Notes: a model not told the origin generated them from the letters alone. Counted from the stretch's first letter, positions 35,157-44,139 are shown. The stretch is DNA of 64,000 nucleotides from Longimicrobium sp. (GCF_036388275.1 NZ_DASVSF010000108.1:37583-101582); one strand, 5' to 3'. Made by a program: numbers and translations.

Positions 35157-35213
35157 AATCATAGCCCCCACGCCTCTTCGGTAACACGAATGCGCACCAG
35201 GGGGCTTTTTATT
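35157..35213 (+). ncRNA. Candidate structured ncRNA linked to AbiF-like gene
   Basis: About 55 bases between promoter and U-tract. AGCCCCC (35163-35169) pairs with GGGGGCT (35200-35206), then TTTTATTTTT. Inside the loop CGC pairs with GCG and TTCG with CGAA around GTAACA, giving one extended hairpin. It ends 26 bases before the Abi_2 start codon. AbiF genes are reported to be stably associated with a conserved ncRNA acting as an RNA antitoxin; this fits that layout. Alternatively a simple leader terminator. Confidence 0.6.
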
Positions 35214-35238
35214 TTTCCCAAGAGCGCGGCGGTTCGTC

Positions 35239-36117
35239 ATGGCGCGATCCTACCTGAAGCCCGCCCTCTCACCGTCGGACCTGCTAGCCCATCTTCAGAA
35301 CCGCGGGCTGCACGTCCCGGATCCCGTCCAGGCACTGCACGCGCTGGAGTACGTGGGGTACTACCGGCTCCTTATATACATGCGCCCGCTGCAGACGCCC
35401 GGGCCACCAAAGACGTTCGTCGCGGGAGCCCGGTTCGACGATGTGCTCTCGTTGTACGAGTTCGACCGGGAGCTGCGGCTGTTGTGCCTGGACGGGATTG
35501 AGCGGATCGAGGTAGCGCTTCGGGCAGCCATCGTAAACCAGGTCGCCGTCCAGCACGGTCCGCACTTTTTTCTGGAGCCTCAGAACTTCGAAAAGCTCGA
35601 GTACTTCGTGGAGTTCTTCCAGGCTGCGGCAAAGGCTCGGTATCTAGGCGTTCAGCACTACCGGGAGCGGTACGACGATCCTCCGCTCGCTCCTGTATGG
35701 ACGATCATGGAGGCACTCACGTACGGGCAGCTTTCACACCTCTTTTCGCGACTGGCGCTCGGTCATCGAAAGCAGATCGCGATTCGGTTCGGCTTCGACG
35801 AGTCGATCCTCGTTTCATGGTTCCGATCGCTGAACATGCTGCGCAACATGTGCGCGCACCACAACCGCCTGTGGAACTTTCAGATGCTGGTCGACCAGCC
35901 CAAGGCGGCCAAGCGGATGAGAAACGAGTTTCCCTCGACGGACCGGTTCTACGCGCGAGCCGTGGTGCTCGCAACGCTTCTCGATGCCACGGGTCACGGG
36001 GCCGGCTGGCGCAGGCGGCTCGTGGAATTGGTCGATCGCTACCCGACCGTGCCAACGGCGAGCATGGGGTTTCCAGCCGATTGGAGAGCGCGTTCGTTCT
36101 GGGCGCAAGCCTGCTAA
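35239..36117 (+). CDS. Abi_2 / AbiF-like abortive-infection HEPN protein
   Basis: 292 residues. YVGYYRLLIYMRP (38-50) and LYEFDRELRLL are typical of the Abi_2 (AbiD/F) family, and the HEPN-type catalytic motif is RNMCAHHNRLWN (R202, H207), an Rx4H RNase motif. Likely a toxic RNase held in check until phage infection. The ATG at 35239 follows the candidate ncRNA terminator by 26 bases; no strong ribosome site, so expression is probably low. Cas13 is thought to descend from AbiF. Family call strong; activity inferred. Confidence 0.88.
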   Translation: MARSYLKPALSPSDLLAHLQNRGLHVPDPVQALHALEYVGYYRLLIYMRPLQTPGPPKTFVAGARFDDVLSLYEFDRELRLLCLDGIERIEVALRAAIVNQVAVQHGPHFFLEPQNFEKLEYFVEFFQAAAKARYLGVQHYRERYDDPPLAPVWTIMEALTYGQLSHLFSRLALGHRKQIAIRFGFDESILVSWFRSLNMLRNMCAHHNRLWNFQMLVDQPKAAKRMRNEFPSTDRFYARAVVLATLLDATGHGAGWRRRLVELVDRYPTVPTASMGFPADWRARSFWAQAC

Positions 36118-36251
36118 CGGCATGGATAAACAGCAAACGATAGAGGTGCCCCCGGCGGTGGAGCTTCACGCGTGCGAAACAACGGAGCTCCGCCGATGCA
36201 TGGGCGCCCGGGGGCTTCCCCCACACGCCCACCGCACCTGCCGAAGCCACC

Positions 36252-36602
36252 CGATGTCATCCCGATGGGGAGCGCCCCGGAAAACCTGCCTGTACACCAG
36301 GGATCGCAGCGACTGAGAGATCCGCCACACAGCGTGGAGCCGCTCACAGCCGCGGAGAGCGGTACCCGTTCTCTTCGCGGGCGCGCCGTCGCGCGTCGGC
36401 AGACGCGGCGTGGGTCCAAGTAAAGCCTCCCGGCCGTCTGCGACGCTTTCCGCTGTTGTTGCGGCAGTTCCTGGTCCCCTTCAGGGCCCGGGCACAGCGG
36501 ACGCGACGGCGCATGAGGCGATGTGTGTGGCAGATCCCTCAGTCGCTGCGAAGTTCGTCGTTTGGGCAGGTGCCCCTTGGCCGCTCCATCGGGATGACAT
36601 CG
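36252..36602. repeat. MITE-like element with 19-bp terminal inverted repeats (family B)
   Basis: Left end GATGTCATCCCGATGG then GGAGCG; right end GCTCCATCGGGATGACATC: inverted repeats with one single-base indel, spanning about 350 bases. Each end also carries an inverted module (GAGAGATCCGCCACACA / TGTGTGGCAGATCCCTCAG). No open frame of interest inside. Likely non-autonomous mobile element. Confidence 0.65.
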
Positions 36603-36613
36603 CGGGTCCGCCT

Positions 36614-36669
36614 CACTCACGCACTCACGCACTCACGCACTCACGCACTCACGCACTCACGCACTCACG
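36614..36669. repeat. Seven tandem CACTCACG octamers
   Basis: Exactly seven perfect 8-base units, ending 9 bases before the ppk stop codon. Shorter CACTCCCG/CACTCACG runs lie at 23142-23156, 24355-24378 and 54117-54152, always beside gene ends. Confidence 0.85.
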
Positions 36670-36678
36670 CACTTCCCC

Positions 36679-38949
36679 TCACACCGAAAGCTCCCACGGC
36701 CGCCCGCCCGCGGCGCGGCTGCGGGCCACCGCGTCGCGCATTAGCAGCTCCTGGTAGTTGATCTCGTCCTCGCCCGGCGCGGGGCGGCGCTGCACGTACT
36801 GGCCTTCGGAATCCAGGTCCCACGCCAGCCGATTGTCGCGCAGCGCCAGTTGCAGCACCTCGACCATCCGCTCGCGGAGCGCCGGGTCCAGCACGGGGAC
36901 CATCGTCTCCACCCGCTCGTTCAGGTTGCGCCCCCGCCAGTCGGCGCTCCCCAGGAACAGCTCGGGGTCGCCGCCGTTCTCGAAATAGTAGATGCGGTCG
37001 TGCTCCAGGAAGCGGCCCAGGATGCTCACCACCCGGATGTTGTCGCTGTAGCCCGGCAGCCCAGGACGCAGCCGCGAGTGGCCGCGGACGATCAGGTCAA
37101 TGCTCACCCCCGCCTGCGAGGCACGATACAGCGCCCGGATCATCCCGAAGTCGTCCAGCGCGTTGAGCTTGGCGATGATGCGCCCGGTGCCGCCCGACTC
37201 CTGCACCCGGATCTCGCGGTCGATGCGCTCCTCGAACACCCGCCGCATGTCGCGCGGGGCCACCACCAGGCGGTCGTACTGCTGGTCGGGGGCGTAGCCG
37301 GTGAGGAAGTGAAAGAAGTTCACCAGGTCGCGGCCGATTTCCGAGTTCGCCGTCAGCAGCCCGAAGTCGGTGTAGGCGCGGGTGGTCTTCGCGTGGTAGT
37401 TGCCCGTTCCCACGTGGCAGTACGTGCGCGGCCGCCCCTCTTCCAGCCGCACCACCAGCGTCACCTTGGAGTGCGTCTTCAGCCCGACCAGCCCGTAGGT
37501 AACGTGCACGCCCACGTCTTCCATCATCTGCGCGCCGACGATGTTGTTGGCCTCGTCGAAGCGCGCCGTCACCTCCACCAGCACCGCCACCTGCTTTCCC
37601 CGCTCGGCCGCGCGCAGCAGCGCCTGCACCACGGGTGACTTCACCCCGGTGCGGTACAGCGTCATCTTGATGGCCAGCACGTGCGGGTCGTCGGCCGCCT
37701 CTTCCACCAGCCGCTGCACGCTGGCGTTGAACGACTCGTACGGGTGGTGCACCAGCACGTCGCCGCGGCGCAGGATGGAAAAGACGTTGGCCTCGTCCTC
37801 CGTCTCGCCCTCGTGCTGCAGCGGCTCGGGGACCACCGGCTCCCACGGCTCGTAACGGAACTGCGGCAGGTCCAGCTCCGCCAGCGGCATGCACTCGGCG
37901 TGGTCGAGCATGTCGGCGGCCTCGTACACGTCCGACGGCTCCAGCTCCAGCTCGCGGATCAGCAGCTCGCGCACCTCGTCGGGCATTCCCCGCTCCACCT
38001 CCAGCCGCACCACGGGCGCAAACCGCCGCTCGCGCAGCTCCTCGGAAATCAGCGCCAGCAGGTCTTCGGCCTCGTCGTCGTCGCGGTCGACGTCGGCGTT
38101 GCGCGTGACGCGAAAGGCGCTGGCCGCTACCACCTCCATCCCTGGAAACAGCGCGCCCACGTTGGCCTGCACCACCTGCTCGACCGGGACGAAGTGGTGC
38201 TTGTGCGGGGAGTTGGGCACGGGCACCCAGCGACCCTGCGTCGTAGGCACCTTCAGACGGGCGAAGTGCATGGTGTTGCGCGCCGCGTGGCGCATCAGCA
38301 CCGCCAGGGAAAGGCTGAGATTGGAGATGAAAGGAAAGGGGTGCCCCGGATCCACCGCCAGCGGGGTGAGCACCGGGTAGATGTTGTCGCGGAAGTACCG
38401 CGTCAGCCCGGCGCGCTGCTCGGCGTCCAGCTCGGCCCAGTCGGAGACGGCCACGTCGGCCTCGGCGCGCAGCCGCGGGCGCAGCTCGTGGTCCCAGGCC
38501 GTGGCGAGGGCCGCGTACATCTCGGCCGCCGCCTCGGCCACCAGGGCCAGCTGCTCGCCGGGGGTGCGGCCGTCCAGCGAGAGCGTCTGCACGCCGGCGA
38601 TCAGCTGCCGCTTGAGCCCGCCCACCCGCTTCTGGAAGAACTCGTCGAGGTTGCCGCTGGTGATGGCCAGGAACCGCACGCGCTCCAGCAGGGGCGTGCG
38701 TTCGTCGCGCGCCTGGTGCAGCACCCGCCAGTTGAAGTCCAGCAGCCCCAGCTCGCGGTTGAAGTAGAGCGAGGGGTGCTCCAGCTCCGCACCCGGGGGA
38801 ACGGGCTGCGGCTTCACGGCGCGCGAGGGTGCCCCGGGCGCGGCCTCGTCGTGCTCGCCGGGGCCGACGGCGCGCAGGGCGGGCCGCCCGCCTGGAGGCG
38901 TTGGTTCGGGGGTGGCGGCGGGGGCCGCGGGCGTTTCTTCGGCGCGCAT
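36679..38949 (-). CDS. ppk1: Polyphosphate kinase 1
   Basis: 756 residues from ATG 38949. Long Pro/Ala-rich head of about 65 residues, then SLYFNRELGLLDFNWRVLHQ (PPK N-domain), LPQFRYEPWEPV, the phospholipase-D-like C domains with the histidine motif TYGLVGLKTHSKVTLVV and HVGTGNYHAKT, and LFLGSADWRGRNLNERVE. Makes polyphosphate from ATP. The head is unusual in length. Ppx lies 15 kb away on the plus strand. Starting further upstream would add a basic, unlikely tail. Confidence 0.93.
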   Translation of the reverse strand: MRAEETPAAPAATPEPTPPGGRPALRAVGPGEHDEAAPGAPSRAVKPQPVPPGAELEHPSLYFNRELGLLDFNWRVLHQARDERTPLLERVRFLAITSGNLDEFFQKRVGGLKRQLIAGVQTLSLDGRTPGEQLALVAEAAAEMYAALATAWDHELRPRLRAEADVAVSDWAELDAEQRAGLTRYFRDNIYPVLTPLAVDPGHPFPFISNLSLSLAVLMRHAARNTMHFARLKVPTTQGRWVPVPNSPHKHHFVPVEQVVQANVGALFPGMEVVAASAFRVTRNADVDRDDDEAEDLLALISEELRERRFAPVVRLEVERGMPDEVRELLIRELELEPSDVYEAADMLDHAECMPLAELDLPQFRYEPWEPVVPEPLQHEGETEDEANVFSILRRGDVLVHHPYESFNASVQRLVEEAADDPHVLAIKMTLYRTGVKSPVVQALLRAAERGKQVAVLVEVTARFDEANNIVGAQMMEDVGVHVTYGLVGLKTHSKVTLVVRLEEGRPRTYCHVGTGNYHAKTTRAYTDFGLLTANSEIGRDLVNFFHFLTGYAPDQQYDRLVVAPRDMRRVFEERIDREIRVQESGGTGRIIAKLNALDDFGMIRALYRASQAGVSIDLIVRGHSRLRPGLPGYSDNIRVVSILGRFLEHDRIYYFENGGDPELFLGSADWRGRNLNERVETMVPVLDPALRERMVEVLQLALRDNRLAWDLDSEGQYVQRRPAPGEDEINYQELLMRDAVARSRAAGGRPWELSV

Positions 38950-39317
38950 GGGTTCGGTCAGTGTCACGAGGGCCGCGACGCCGCGGCCGGCTACTGGTTC
39001 ACCCCGCGGCATGGGCGCCGGTTCCGTGCCGGGGAGTGCGGCGGCGCATCTCGCCGCCAGGATCGTTACAAATGGACGCATCCGGCGCGGCGCGATAAAA
39101 AGGGATGCGGGACGAACGTTTCCAGCGTAGAATCCCCGGTCCACGCGGTCCCGGCGGCGGATGCCGAGCACGGGAATCCGGATTTCCGCGCCCATGATGA
39201 CGCACGTAAACGGCCACGCGTGGTCAAAAGTAGACAGCTGACCACAAATCGGAGTTCACGCCCGTCCACACTGCACCCGCCACCGCCCGAACCGATTGTA
39301 CGGGGGGTATTTAGGGG

Positions 39318-39341
39318 AGGCCGGGGTTGGTGCCCCGGCCT
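39318..39341. terminator. Hairpin AGGCCGGGG / CCCCGGCCT
   Basis: Perfect 9-bp stem, 6-base loop, between divergent ppk1 and HTH genes. No U-tract. Confidence 0.5.
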
Positions 39342-39394
39342 GTGAATGTGCGCTAAGTGTGCACCGTGTGCACCTTTACGGCACCTGCTGGCCC

Positions 39395-39423
39395 TTGCTT
39401 CGGGAAATGTTCGGTATTAGAAT
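39395..39423 (+). promoter_or_regulatory. Promoter of HTH-like gene
   Basis: TTGCTT (39395-39400), 17 bases, TAGAAT (39418-39423), about 50 bases upstream of the ATG at 39475. The GTGCAC inverted repeat just upstream could be an activator site. Confidence 0.55.
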
Positions 39424-39474
39424 AGGTGGTAGGAACGGCGCCGACAGCACTCGTGGTTCCACCCAGGATAGGGA

Positions 39475-39894
39475 ATGTCGAACATGAAGGACCAGACGAA
39501 CAGTGATCCCCGAAGCGCCACGATCAAGCACCTGCGGGAGACGGCCGCGGGGCGCGTGGAGAACACCTCGTTGCGCAGCGTGGCGAGGGAGATCGGGATG
39601 AGCCCCACCGGGCTCAAGAAGTTCCTGCAGGGCACCGCCCCGTACTCGCCCACGGTGCGACGGCTGCGCAACTGGTACGTGCAGTACGCGGCCAAGCTGG
39701 ACCACGTGGTAGAGCGGCACGTGGCCTCGGCGGCGCTCTCGGTGCTCGTTCACGACCTGCCGCAGGCGTCGCGCGGGCAGACTGCCGCGTGCGTGCTGGA
39801 CTGCGTGGGCCGGGGCTTCGTCGACCGCGGGCTGTCGCAGCCGGGGTGGGTCAACGAGCTGCGGCAGGAGTACGGGCCCGAGCACCTGGCCTGA
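39475..39894 (+). CDS. Helix-turn-helix domain protein of unknown function
   Basis: 139 residues. RSVAREIGMSPTGLKKFLQG reads as an XRE-like helix-turn-helix near 32-51, with a further helical domain. No obvious partner. Converges with the CPBP protease, 3 bases apart. Many Gemmatimonadota genes of this length with a single HTH are unassigned; probably a DNA-binding regulator. Confidence 0.6.
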   Translation: MSNMKDQTNSDPRSATIKHLRETAAGRVENTSLRSVAREIGMSPTGLKKFLQGTAPYSPTVRRLRNWYVQYAAKLDHVVERHVASAALSVLVHDLPQASRGQTAACVLDCVGRGFVDRGLSQPGWVNELRQEYGPEHLA

Positions 39895-39897
39895 GGC

Positions 39898-40758
39898 TCA
39901 CGACGACGCCACGGGGCTGCCGCTCGCGGCCGGTTGGCCAAGCGGCGGCCGCCCCGCGTCGTCCTGCATCTTCTTGACACACCAGGCGCACCACACCATC
40001 GCCACCAGGGTGATGGCTGCCGCCGGGCCGCCCCACGCCCATCCCTTGCCGGTGGGGTCGGGCGGCCACTCCAGCAGGGTAATGGCGAGCACGCCCGCGT
40101 TCCACGCCGCGTGAAGCACCAGCCCGGCCCAGAGCGACCGGCTGGCGAACACGGCGTACCCCAGCACCAGGCCGCCCGCCAGCCGCACGGGGAACGCGTC
40201 GGCTTGCATGTGCATCAGCGAGAACAGCAGGGCCGACGCGGGGATGGCCGCGTCGGCACCCATCACGCGTTCCAGCGGCCGCTGGATCCATCCGCGGAAC
40301 GCGAACTCCTCCACCAGGGGCAGGGCGGCGAGCGCCAGGATCCAGAAGGCCAGCTCGCCGTACGGCCGTTCCGCGAACTTGGTGATCATGTCCGGGAGGG
40401 GCGCCTCGCGCGCCAGCCCGAACGAAAGCAGCGCCACCCACAGCGCGTGCGGAAGCACCATCATCGCCGGCACCGTGGCCAGCAGCCACTTCCAGGTGCG
40501 CCCCGGACTGCGGACCCGCAGCCGCGCGCGCATCCGTCGCGCGCGTGGGCCCCACGCGTAGACGCGAAGGAAGATCAGCGTCACCAGGGCCGTCCACGCC
40601 ATGGCCAGGCGCGGGTCGATCTGAAAGGTGAAGCCCACCAGCAGCGTCTGCCAGAACATCCAGATCAGCAGCCCCCACCCGGCGGCGGCCAGCCCGGCGC
40701 CGATGCGGACGGAGAGCGAGGACGCCCGCGCGGGGCGTTTTCCGTGAATGTTGTGCAT
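39898..40758 (-). CDS. CPBP-family intramembrane metalloprotease
   Basis: 286 residues, about seven membrane segments. Motif 1 EEFAFRGW (EExxxR), motif 2 FSLMHMQ (FxxxH) and motif 3 HAAWN are all present, as in the Rce1-like/CPBP group of CAAX-type proteases that act in membranes, including some linked to bacteriocin immunity. Start ATG 40758 has AGGATACGG upstream. Substrate unknown. Confidence 0.85.
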   Translation of the reverse strand: MHNIHGKRPARASSLSVRIGAGLAAAGWGLLIWMFWQTLLVGFTFQIDPRLAMAWTALVTLIFLRVYAWGPRARRMRARLRVRSPGRTWKWLLATVPAMMVLPHALWVALLSFGLAREAPLPDMITKFAERPYGELAFWILALAALPLVEEFAFRGWIQRPLERVMGADAAIPASALLFSLMHMQADAFPVRLAGGLVLGYAVFASRSLWAGLVLHAAWNAGVLAITLLEWPPDPTGKGWAWGGPAAAITLVAMVWCAWCVKKMQDDAGRPPLGQPAASGSPVASS

Positions 40759-40794
40759 CCCGTATCCTAACTCGTTTCCCGCGCTCGCGATAGC

Positions 40795-41430
40795 TGGTTC
40801 CCCCTCCCCCCGCCCCCTCCCCCGCAAACTGCGCGGGAGAGGGGGTGAACTTCGCGTGGGGTTCGATCGGGCGTCGTGCATGTCCCGGGTGGGCCCCTCC
40901 CCCGGCAAACTGCGCCGGGAGAGGGGGGAACTTCGGTCGAGGTTCGACGGGGTGCCTCGCATTCCGCGGGGAGCCCCCTCCCCCCGGCCCCCTGCCCCCG
41001 CTTCGCAGGGGAGGGGGTGACCTGAATCGCGCTTCGGCTGGCCTGATGCGCTCAACTGCGCGTGCAGTCCGCGAAGGCGGACTTTGGGCCGTGGTTGCCG
41101 CGACTTCAGTCGCCCCAGGACGGCGGAGGTCCGCCCGGGTGCCTGGTGAGGGCCCCACGGCAGCCGAGGCCTCGGTTACCGTGACCGCTGCCGCGCCCGG
41201 GCTGGTCCGTGTCCTCGGCTGGATCCTTCGGCCCGCGAGCGGTGTGCTGCGGGCGAGTGCAGCGCGCTTGGGCCTCAGGATGACAGGCTGTGGTGCGCGA
41301 AAAACTTGGAAGCGCGCCAGACTTGCTCCCTTCCACCGCGGCAGTTTGCGGGGGAAGGCCTGGGGATGGGGGGCACCCCGCCCGAGCACTTGGCTGGGCT
41401 TCGACGCACCCGCATCCGAAGTGGTACCCC
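40795..41430. repeat. Repeat block: family C four times, family D and A once
   Basis: Gene-free. Family C hairpins (CCCGCAAACTGCGCGGGAG and variants) at about 40800-40850, 40890-40930, 40975-41020 and 41325-41375. Family D (AGTCCGCGAAGGCGGACTTT ... GACTTCAGTCGCCCC) at 41065-41125. Family A, inverted, at about 41160-41290. Interspersed sequence is also repeat-like. Confidence 0.7.
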
Positions 41431-41518
41431 CTCGACGCTGCTAGGCTTCGCCCTACGGTTGAGAACGGGATACGCGGCGTGGTAGATTCAGCGCCAACCT
41501 TTTGACGGCAGGAGAACG

Positions 41519-42028
41519 ATGCCCGCGGTACCCTTCGACCAGCTCCCCGACGACGCACGCCTGTGGGTGTTCGCCGCCGCCCGCCCGCTTGCCGATGACG
41601 AACAGCAGCGCCTGCTCGCGCACACGGACGGCTTCCTTCGCCAGTGGGCGGCGCACGGGTCGCCCGTGGTCGGCGGGCGCGAGCTGCGGCACGGGCGCTT
41701 TCTGCTCGTGGGCGCCGACGAGCGCGCGACGGGCGTTTCCGGATGCTCCACCGACACCCTGTTCCGCACGCTCGGCGACCTGGAGCGCGAGCTTGGGGTG
41801 GATCTGCGCGATGCGTCGCTGGTGTTCTTTCGCGATGAGGAGGGCCGGGTGACGTCCGAGCCGCGCCCGGCGTTCCGCCAGCGCGCGCTGGCTGGAGGCG
41901 TCGGCCCGGAGACGGTCGTGTTCGACAACACTGTCCCTACCATCGGCGACGTTCGCAACGGCCGATGGGAAACGGAGATGCAGATGGCCTGGCACGCCCG
42001 CGCGTTCCCCGTCGGCGCCAGTAGCTAG
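41519..42028 (+). CDS. Conserved hypothetical protein
   Basis: 169 residues, start ATG with GGAGAACG just upstream. A compact alpha/beta protein: LWVFAAARPLADDEQQRLLA, LVGADERATGVSGCSTD, FRQRALAGGVGPETVVFDNT. This family occurs in Bacteroidota and Gemmatimonadota and is sometimes mislabelled ABC transporter ATPase, although no Walker motif is present. No neighbours to suggest a role. Confidence 0.6.
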   Translation: MPAVPFDQLPDDARLWVFAAARPLADDEQQRLLAHTDGFLRQWAAHGSPVVGGRELRHGRFLLVGADERATGVSGCSTDTLFRTLGDLERELGVDLRDASLVFFRDEEGRVTSEPRPAFRQRALAGGVGPETVVFDNTVPTIGDVRNGRWETEMQMAWHARAFPVGASS

Positions 42029-42051
42029 GCGGACGCGTCCCGATCGCCACA

Positions 42052-42079
42052 GGGCCGGCACCCGCACGGATGCCGGCCC
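42052..42079 (+). terminator. Hairpin terminator after 41519 gene
   Basis: GGGCCGGCA and TGCCGGCCC pair over 9 bp, 24 bases after the stop codon. Confidence 0.65.
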
Positions 42080-42179
42080 TCGTCATTCCCCCGAGCCGCA
42101 CGCGAATAGGGCAGATGACCGATGCGGATGTGCGCCGCCGCCGAGTATCTTCGCCAGCGAAACTAAGAATGGAGGCTAC

Positions 42180-42977
42180 ATGAAACTGGATGGACGGGTG
42201 GCGCTGGTGACCGGCGCGGCGCGGGGGATCGGGGCGGCGGCGGCGAGGGCGCTGGCGGCTGAGGGTGCGCGCGTGCTGGTGACGGACGTTCGCGACGCGG
42301 AGGGGGCGGCTGTGGCGGACGCGATTGAGGGCGCGGCGTACCGTCGGCTGGACGTGCGCGAGGAGGCGGACTGGGCCGCGGCGATGGAGGACGTGCTGGC
42401 GCGGTGGGGGCGGCTGGACGTGCTGGTGAACAACGCGGGCGTGACGGGATTCGAGGATGGGCCGGCTCCCCACGATCCCGAGCACGCATCGCTCGAGGAT
42501 TGGCGGGCGGTGCACCGCACCAACACCGATGGCGTGTTCCTGGGCTGCAAGCACGGTATCCGGGCCATGCGCCCGGCGGGGCGTGGGTCCATCATCAACG
42601 TGTCGTCGCGGTCGGGACTCGTGGGGATCCCGGCGGCGGCGGCGTACGCGGCCAGCAAGGCGGCCGTGCGAAACCACACCAAGACGGTGGCGCTCTACTG
42701 TGCGCAGCAGGGGCTGGCGATCCGCTGCAACTCCATCCACCCGGCCGCCATCCTGACGCCCATGTGGGAGCCCATGCTGGGCGACGGCCCCGACCGCGAG
42801 GCGCGCATGGCCGCCCTGGTGCGCGACACGCCGCTCCGGCGCTTCGGCACGGTGGAGGAGGTGGCGGCGGCAGTGGTGTACCTGGCGTCGGACGACTCCG
42901 GGTACATGACCGGCTCGGAGCTGCACCTGGATGGGGGAATCCTGGCGGGCGCGGTGGCGTCGCCGGACAGGGACTAG
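42180..42977 (+). CDS. Short-chain dehydrogenase/reductase (SDR)
   Basis: 265 residues. TGAARGIG (nucleotide loop), NNAG, a catalytic SS...YAASK set and PLRRFGTVEEVAAAVVYLAS are all present, as in classical NAD(P)-dependent SDRs of the FabG/glucose-dehydrogenase group. Ends with EL HLDGG-type tail. Substrate not readable. Single gene ending before a repeat and a strong terminator. Confidence 0.9.
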   Translation: MKLDGRVALVTGAARGIGAAAARALAAEGARVLVTDVRDAEGAAVADAIEGAAYRRLDVREEADWAAAMEDVLARWGRLDVLVNNAGVTGFEDGPAPHDPEHASLEDWRAVHRTNTDGVFLGCKHGIRAMRPAGRGSIINVSSRSGLVGIPAAAAYAASKAAVRNHTKTVALYCAQQGLAIRCNSIHPAAILTPMWEPMLGDGPDREARMAALVRDTPLRRFGTVEEVAAAVVYLASDDSGYMTGSELHLDGGILAGAVASPDRD

Positions 42978-43016
42978 GGAAGAGGCGCTACGGACGGATG
43001 GGCACTCGGGGTCAGG

Positions 43017-43066
43017 GCGCCCCCCTCTCCCAGCCTCTCCCCCGTAAACTGTACGGGGGAGAGGAG
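43017..43066. repeat. Family C hairpin
   Basis: CCCCCGTAAACTGTACGGGG-type hairpin between the SDR stop and the terminator; one of many copies. Confidence 0.6.
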
Positions 43067-43132
43067 TCGTCTCGCTGCAGGTGGCGGGATCGGTTGCTCG
43101 GCTGGCTCGGCTCTCGTCTACACGTGCGGTTG

Positions 43133-43173
43133 AGCAGAAGCCCCGACTCGGAACACGAGTCGGGGCTTCTGCT
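43133..43173. terminator. Bidirectional terminator
   Basis: AGCAGAAGCCCCGACTC and GAGTCGGGGCTTCTGCT form a perfect 17-bp stem with a 7-base loop, flanked by TTTAA, serving the converging SDR and outer-membrane protein genes. Confidence 0.85.
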
Positions 43174-43247
43174 TTAACAGTGATGGATTGACCCGCTCAA
43201 CGCCACGGGAATCTCTGCACCTTAACCCGATCGTGGACCTGCGGTGA

Positions 43248-44015
43248 TCAGAAGCGCCATGAGACGCCGGCGCGGAACAGCAGCACGTTGCCGTACGTGT
43301 AGTCGTAGTCGATCGCGACGTCGTCCTCCAGGTACGAGCCGATGAACAGCTGGTCCCGGCGGCGCGCGTGGTCCGCGTCGAAGAAGGTGAGATAGTCTTC
43401 GACCCCGAACGACAGCGCCAGGCCCCGCGAGTTGAGCATCGTAACGGCATCGAGCCCCAGGTTCAGCGCGAACTGCGTGCTGGTCCCGGATACATCGTCG
43501 TCGAAATCGCCCGTAAAGTCCGGGTAGTCCATCCACACCACGGCGGGCGCCACGGTTACGAACGCTGCGGGGTGAAAGCGGCGCTCGTCAGGCACGGGGT
43601 CGGGAAGGCGGTACTGCACCCCGGCCTTGAGGAACATGATCTCCGGCCCGTCGATCTGGTAGCCGAACTCAAGGCTGTCGGGCCCGGTGAATCGGACCTC
43701 GTCCTCGCTGGCGGCGCTGTAGCCCAGGGAGGCCACGACGCTCAGCGGACCCCGGACCTGGGCTTCGCCGGTGAGGCCCAGCGCCCAGCCGCCGCCGCGC
43801 GCCTCGGCGACCTGGAACTGCTCCTCGGCGGCGGTGGCGAAAACGTGGCTGCCGCCCGTGCCGTACGGAATGCGGAAGCCGACCCACGGGGTGACGGCGA
43901 ACCGGGTGACGGGCACCAGGTTGGTGGGCGGCTGGGCTTCGAAGCCGCCGGTCTGGGCGCCGGCTGCCGCGGGGAGCGCGAGCAGGCCGGCGAGGGCGAG
44001 CACACCGAATCTCAT
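43248..44015 (-). CDS. Outer-membrane beta-barrel protein
   Basis: 255 residues. Signal peptide MRFGVLALAGLLALPAAAGAQ, then alternating strands and a C-terminal aromatic residue (LLFRAGVSWRF) as required for barrel insertion. GAGGAGG ribosome site fixes ATG 44015. Resembles the small OmpA-like/porin barrel proteins of unknown function common in this phylum. Confidence 0.75.
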   Translation of the reverse strand: MRFGVLALAGLLALPAAAGAQTGGFEAQPPTNLVPVTRFAVTPWVGFRIPYGTGGSHVFATAAEEQFQVAEARGGGWALGLTGEAQVRGPLSVVASLGYSAASEDEVRFTGPDSLEFGYQIDGPEIMFLKAGVQYRLPDPVPDERRFHPAAFVTVAPAVVWMDYPDFTGDFDDDVSGTSTQFALNLGLDAVTMLNSRGLALSFGVEDYLTFFDADHARRRDQLFIGSYLEDDVAIDYDYTYGNVLLFRAGVSWRF

Positions 44016-44139
44016 CAGGTTTTCCTCCTCGGGGGTCCCGAAGAAAGGGATGGAAGGCTTCTTCGGAGGGGGAAGTTTCGGGTGATTACGCCCAAAATAG
44101 TGCGATCCCACGTGTTGCGGAATAGTAGCGCGCCGATTG

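Larger units (their letters stand above)
38950..39474. other. Gene-free stretch with promoter and hairpin
   Basis: Leader of ppk1 and upstream region of the HTH gene. Contains the hairpin at 39318-39341, a GTGCAC-CGT-GTGCAC inverted repeat near 39358-39372 and the promoter at 39395-39423. No gene seen. Confidence 0.5.

Noticed and set aside
35190..35501. Plus-strand frame overlapping the Abi_2 start
   Set aside because: Arg/Pro/Ala-rich, starts inside the candidate RNA and is in a different frame from the recognised Abi_2 protein.
36614..36669. CACTCACG tandem as a possible CRISPR array
   Set aside because: Units are contiguous 8-mers without spacers and no cas genes are present.
41519..42028. 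Annotation of this protein as an ABC transporter ATPase
   Set aside because: No Walker A, Walker B or ABC signature is visible; kept as conserved hypothetical.
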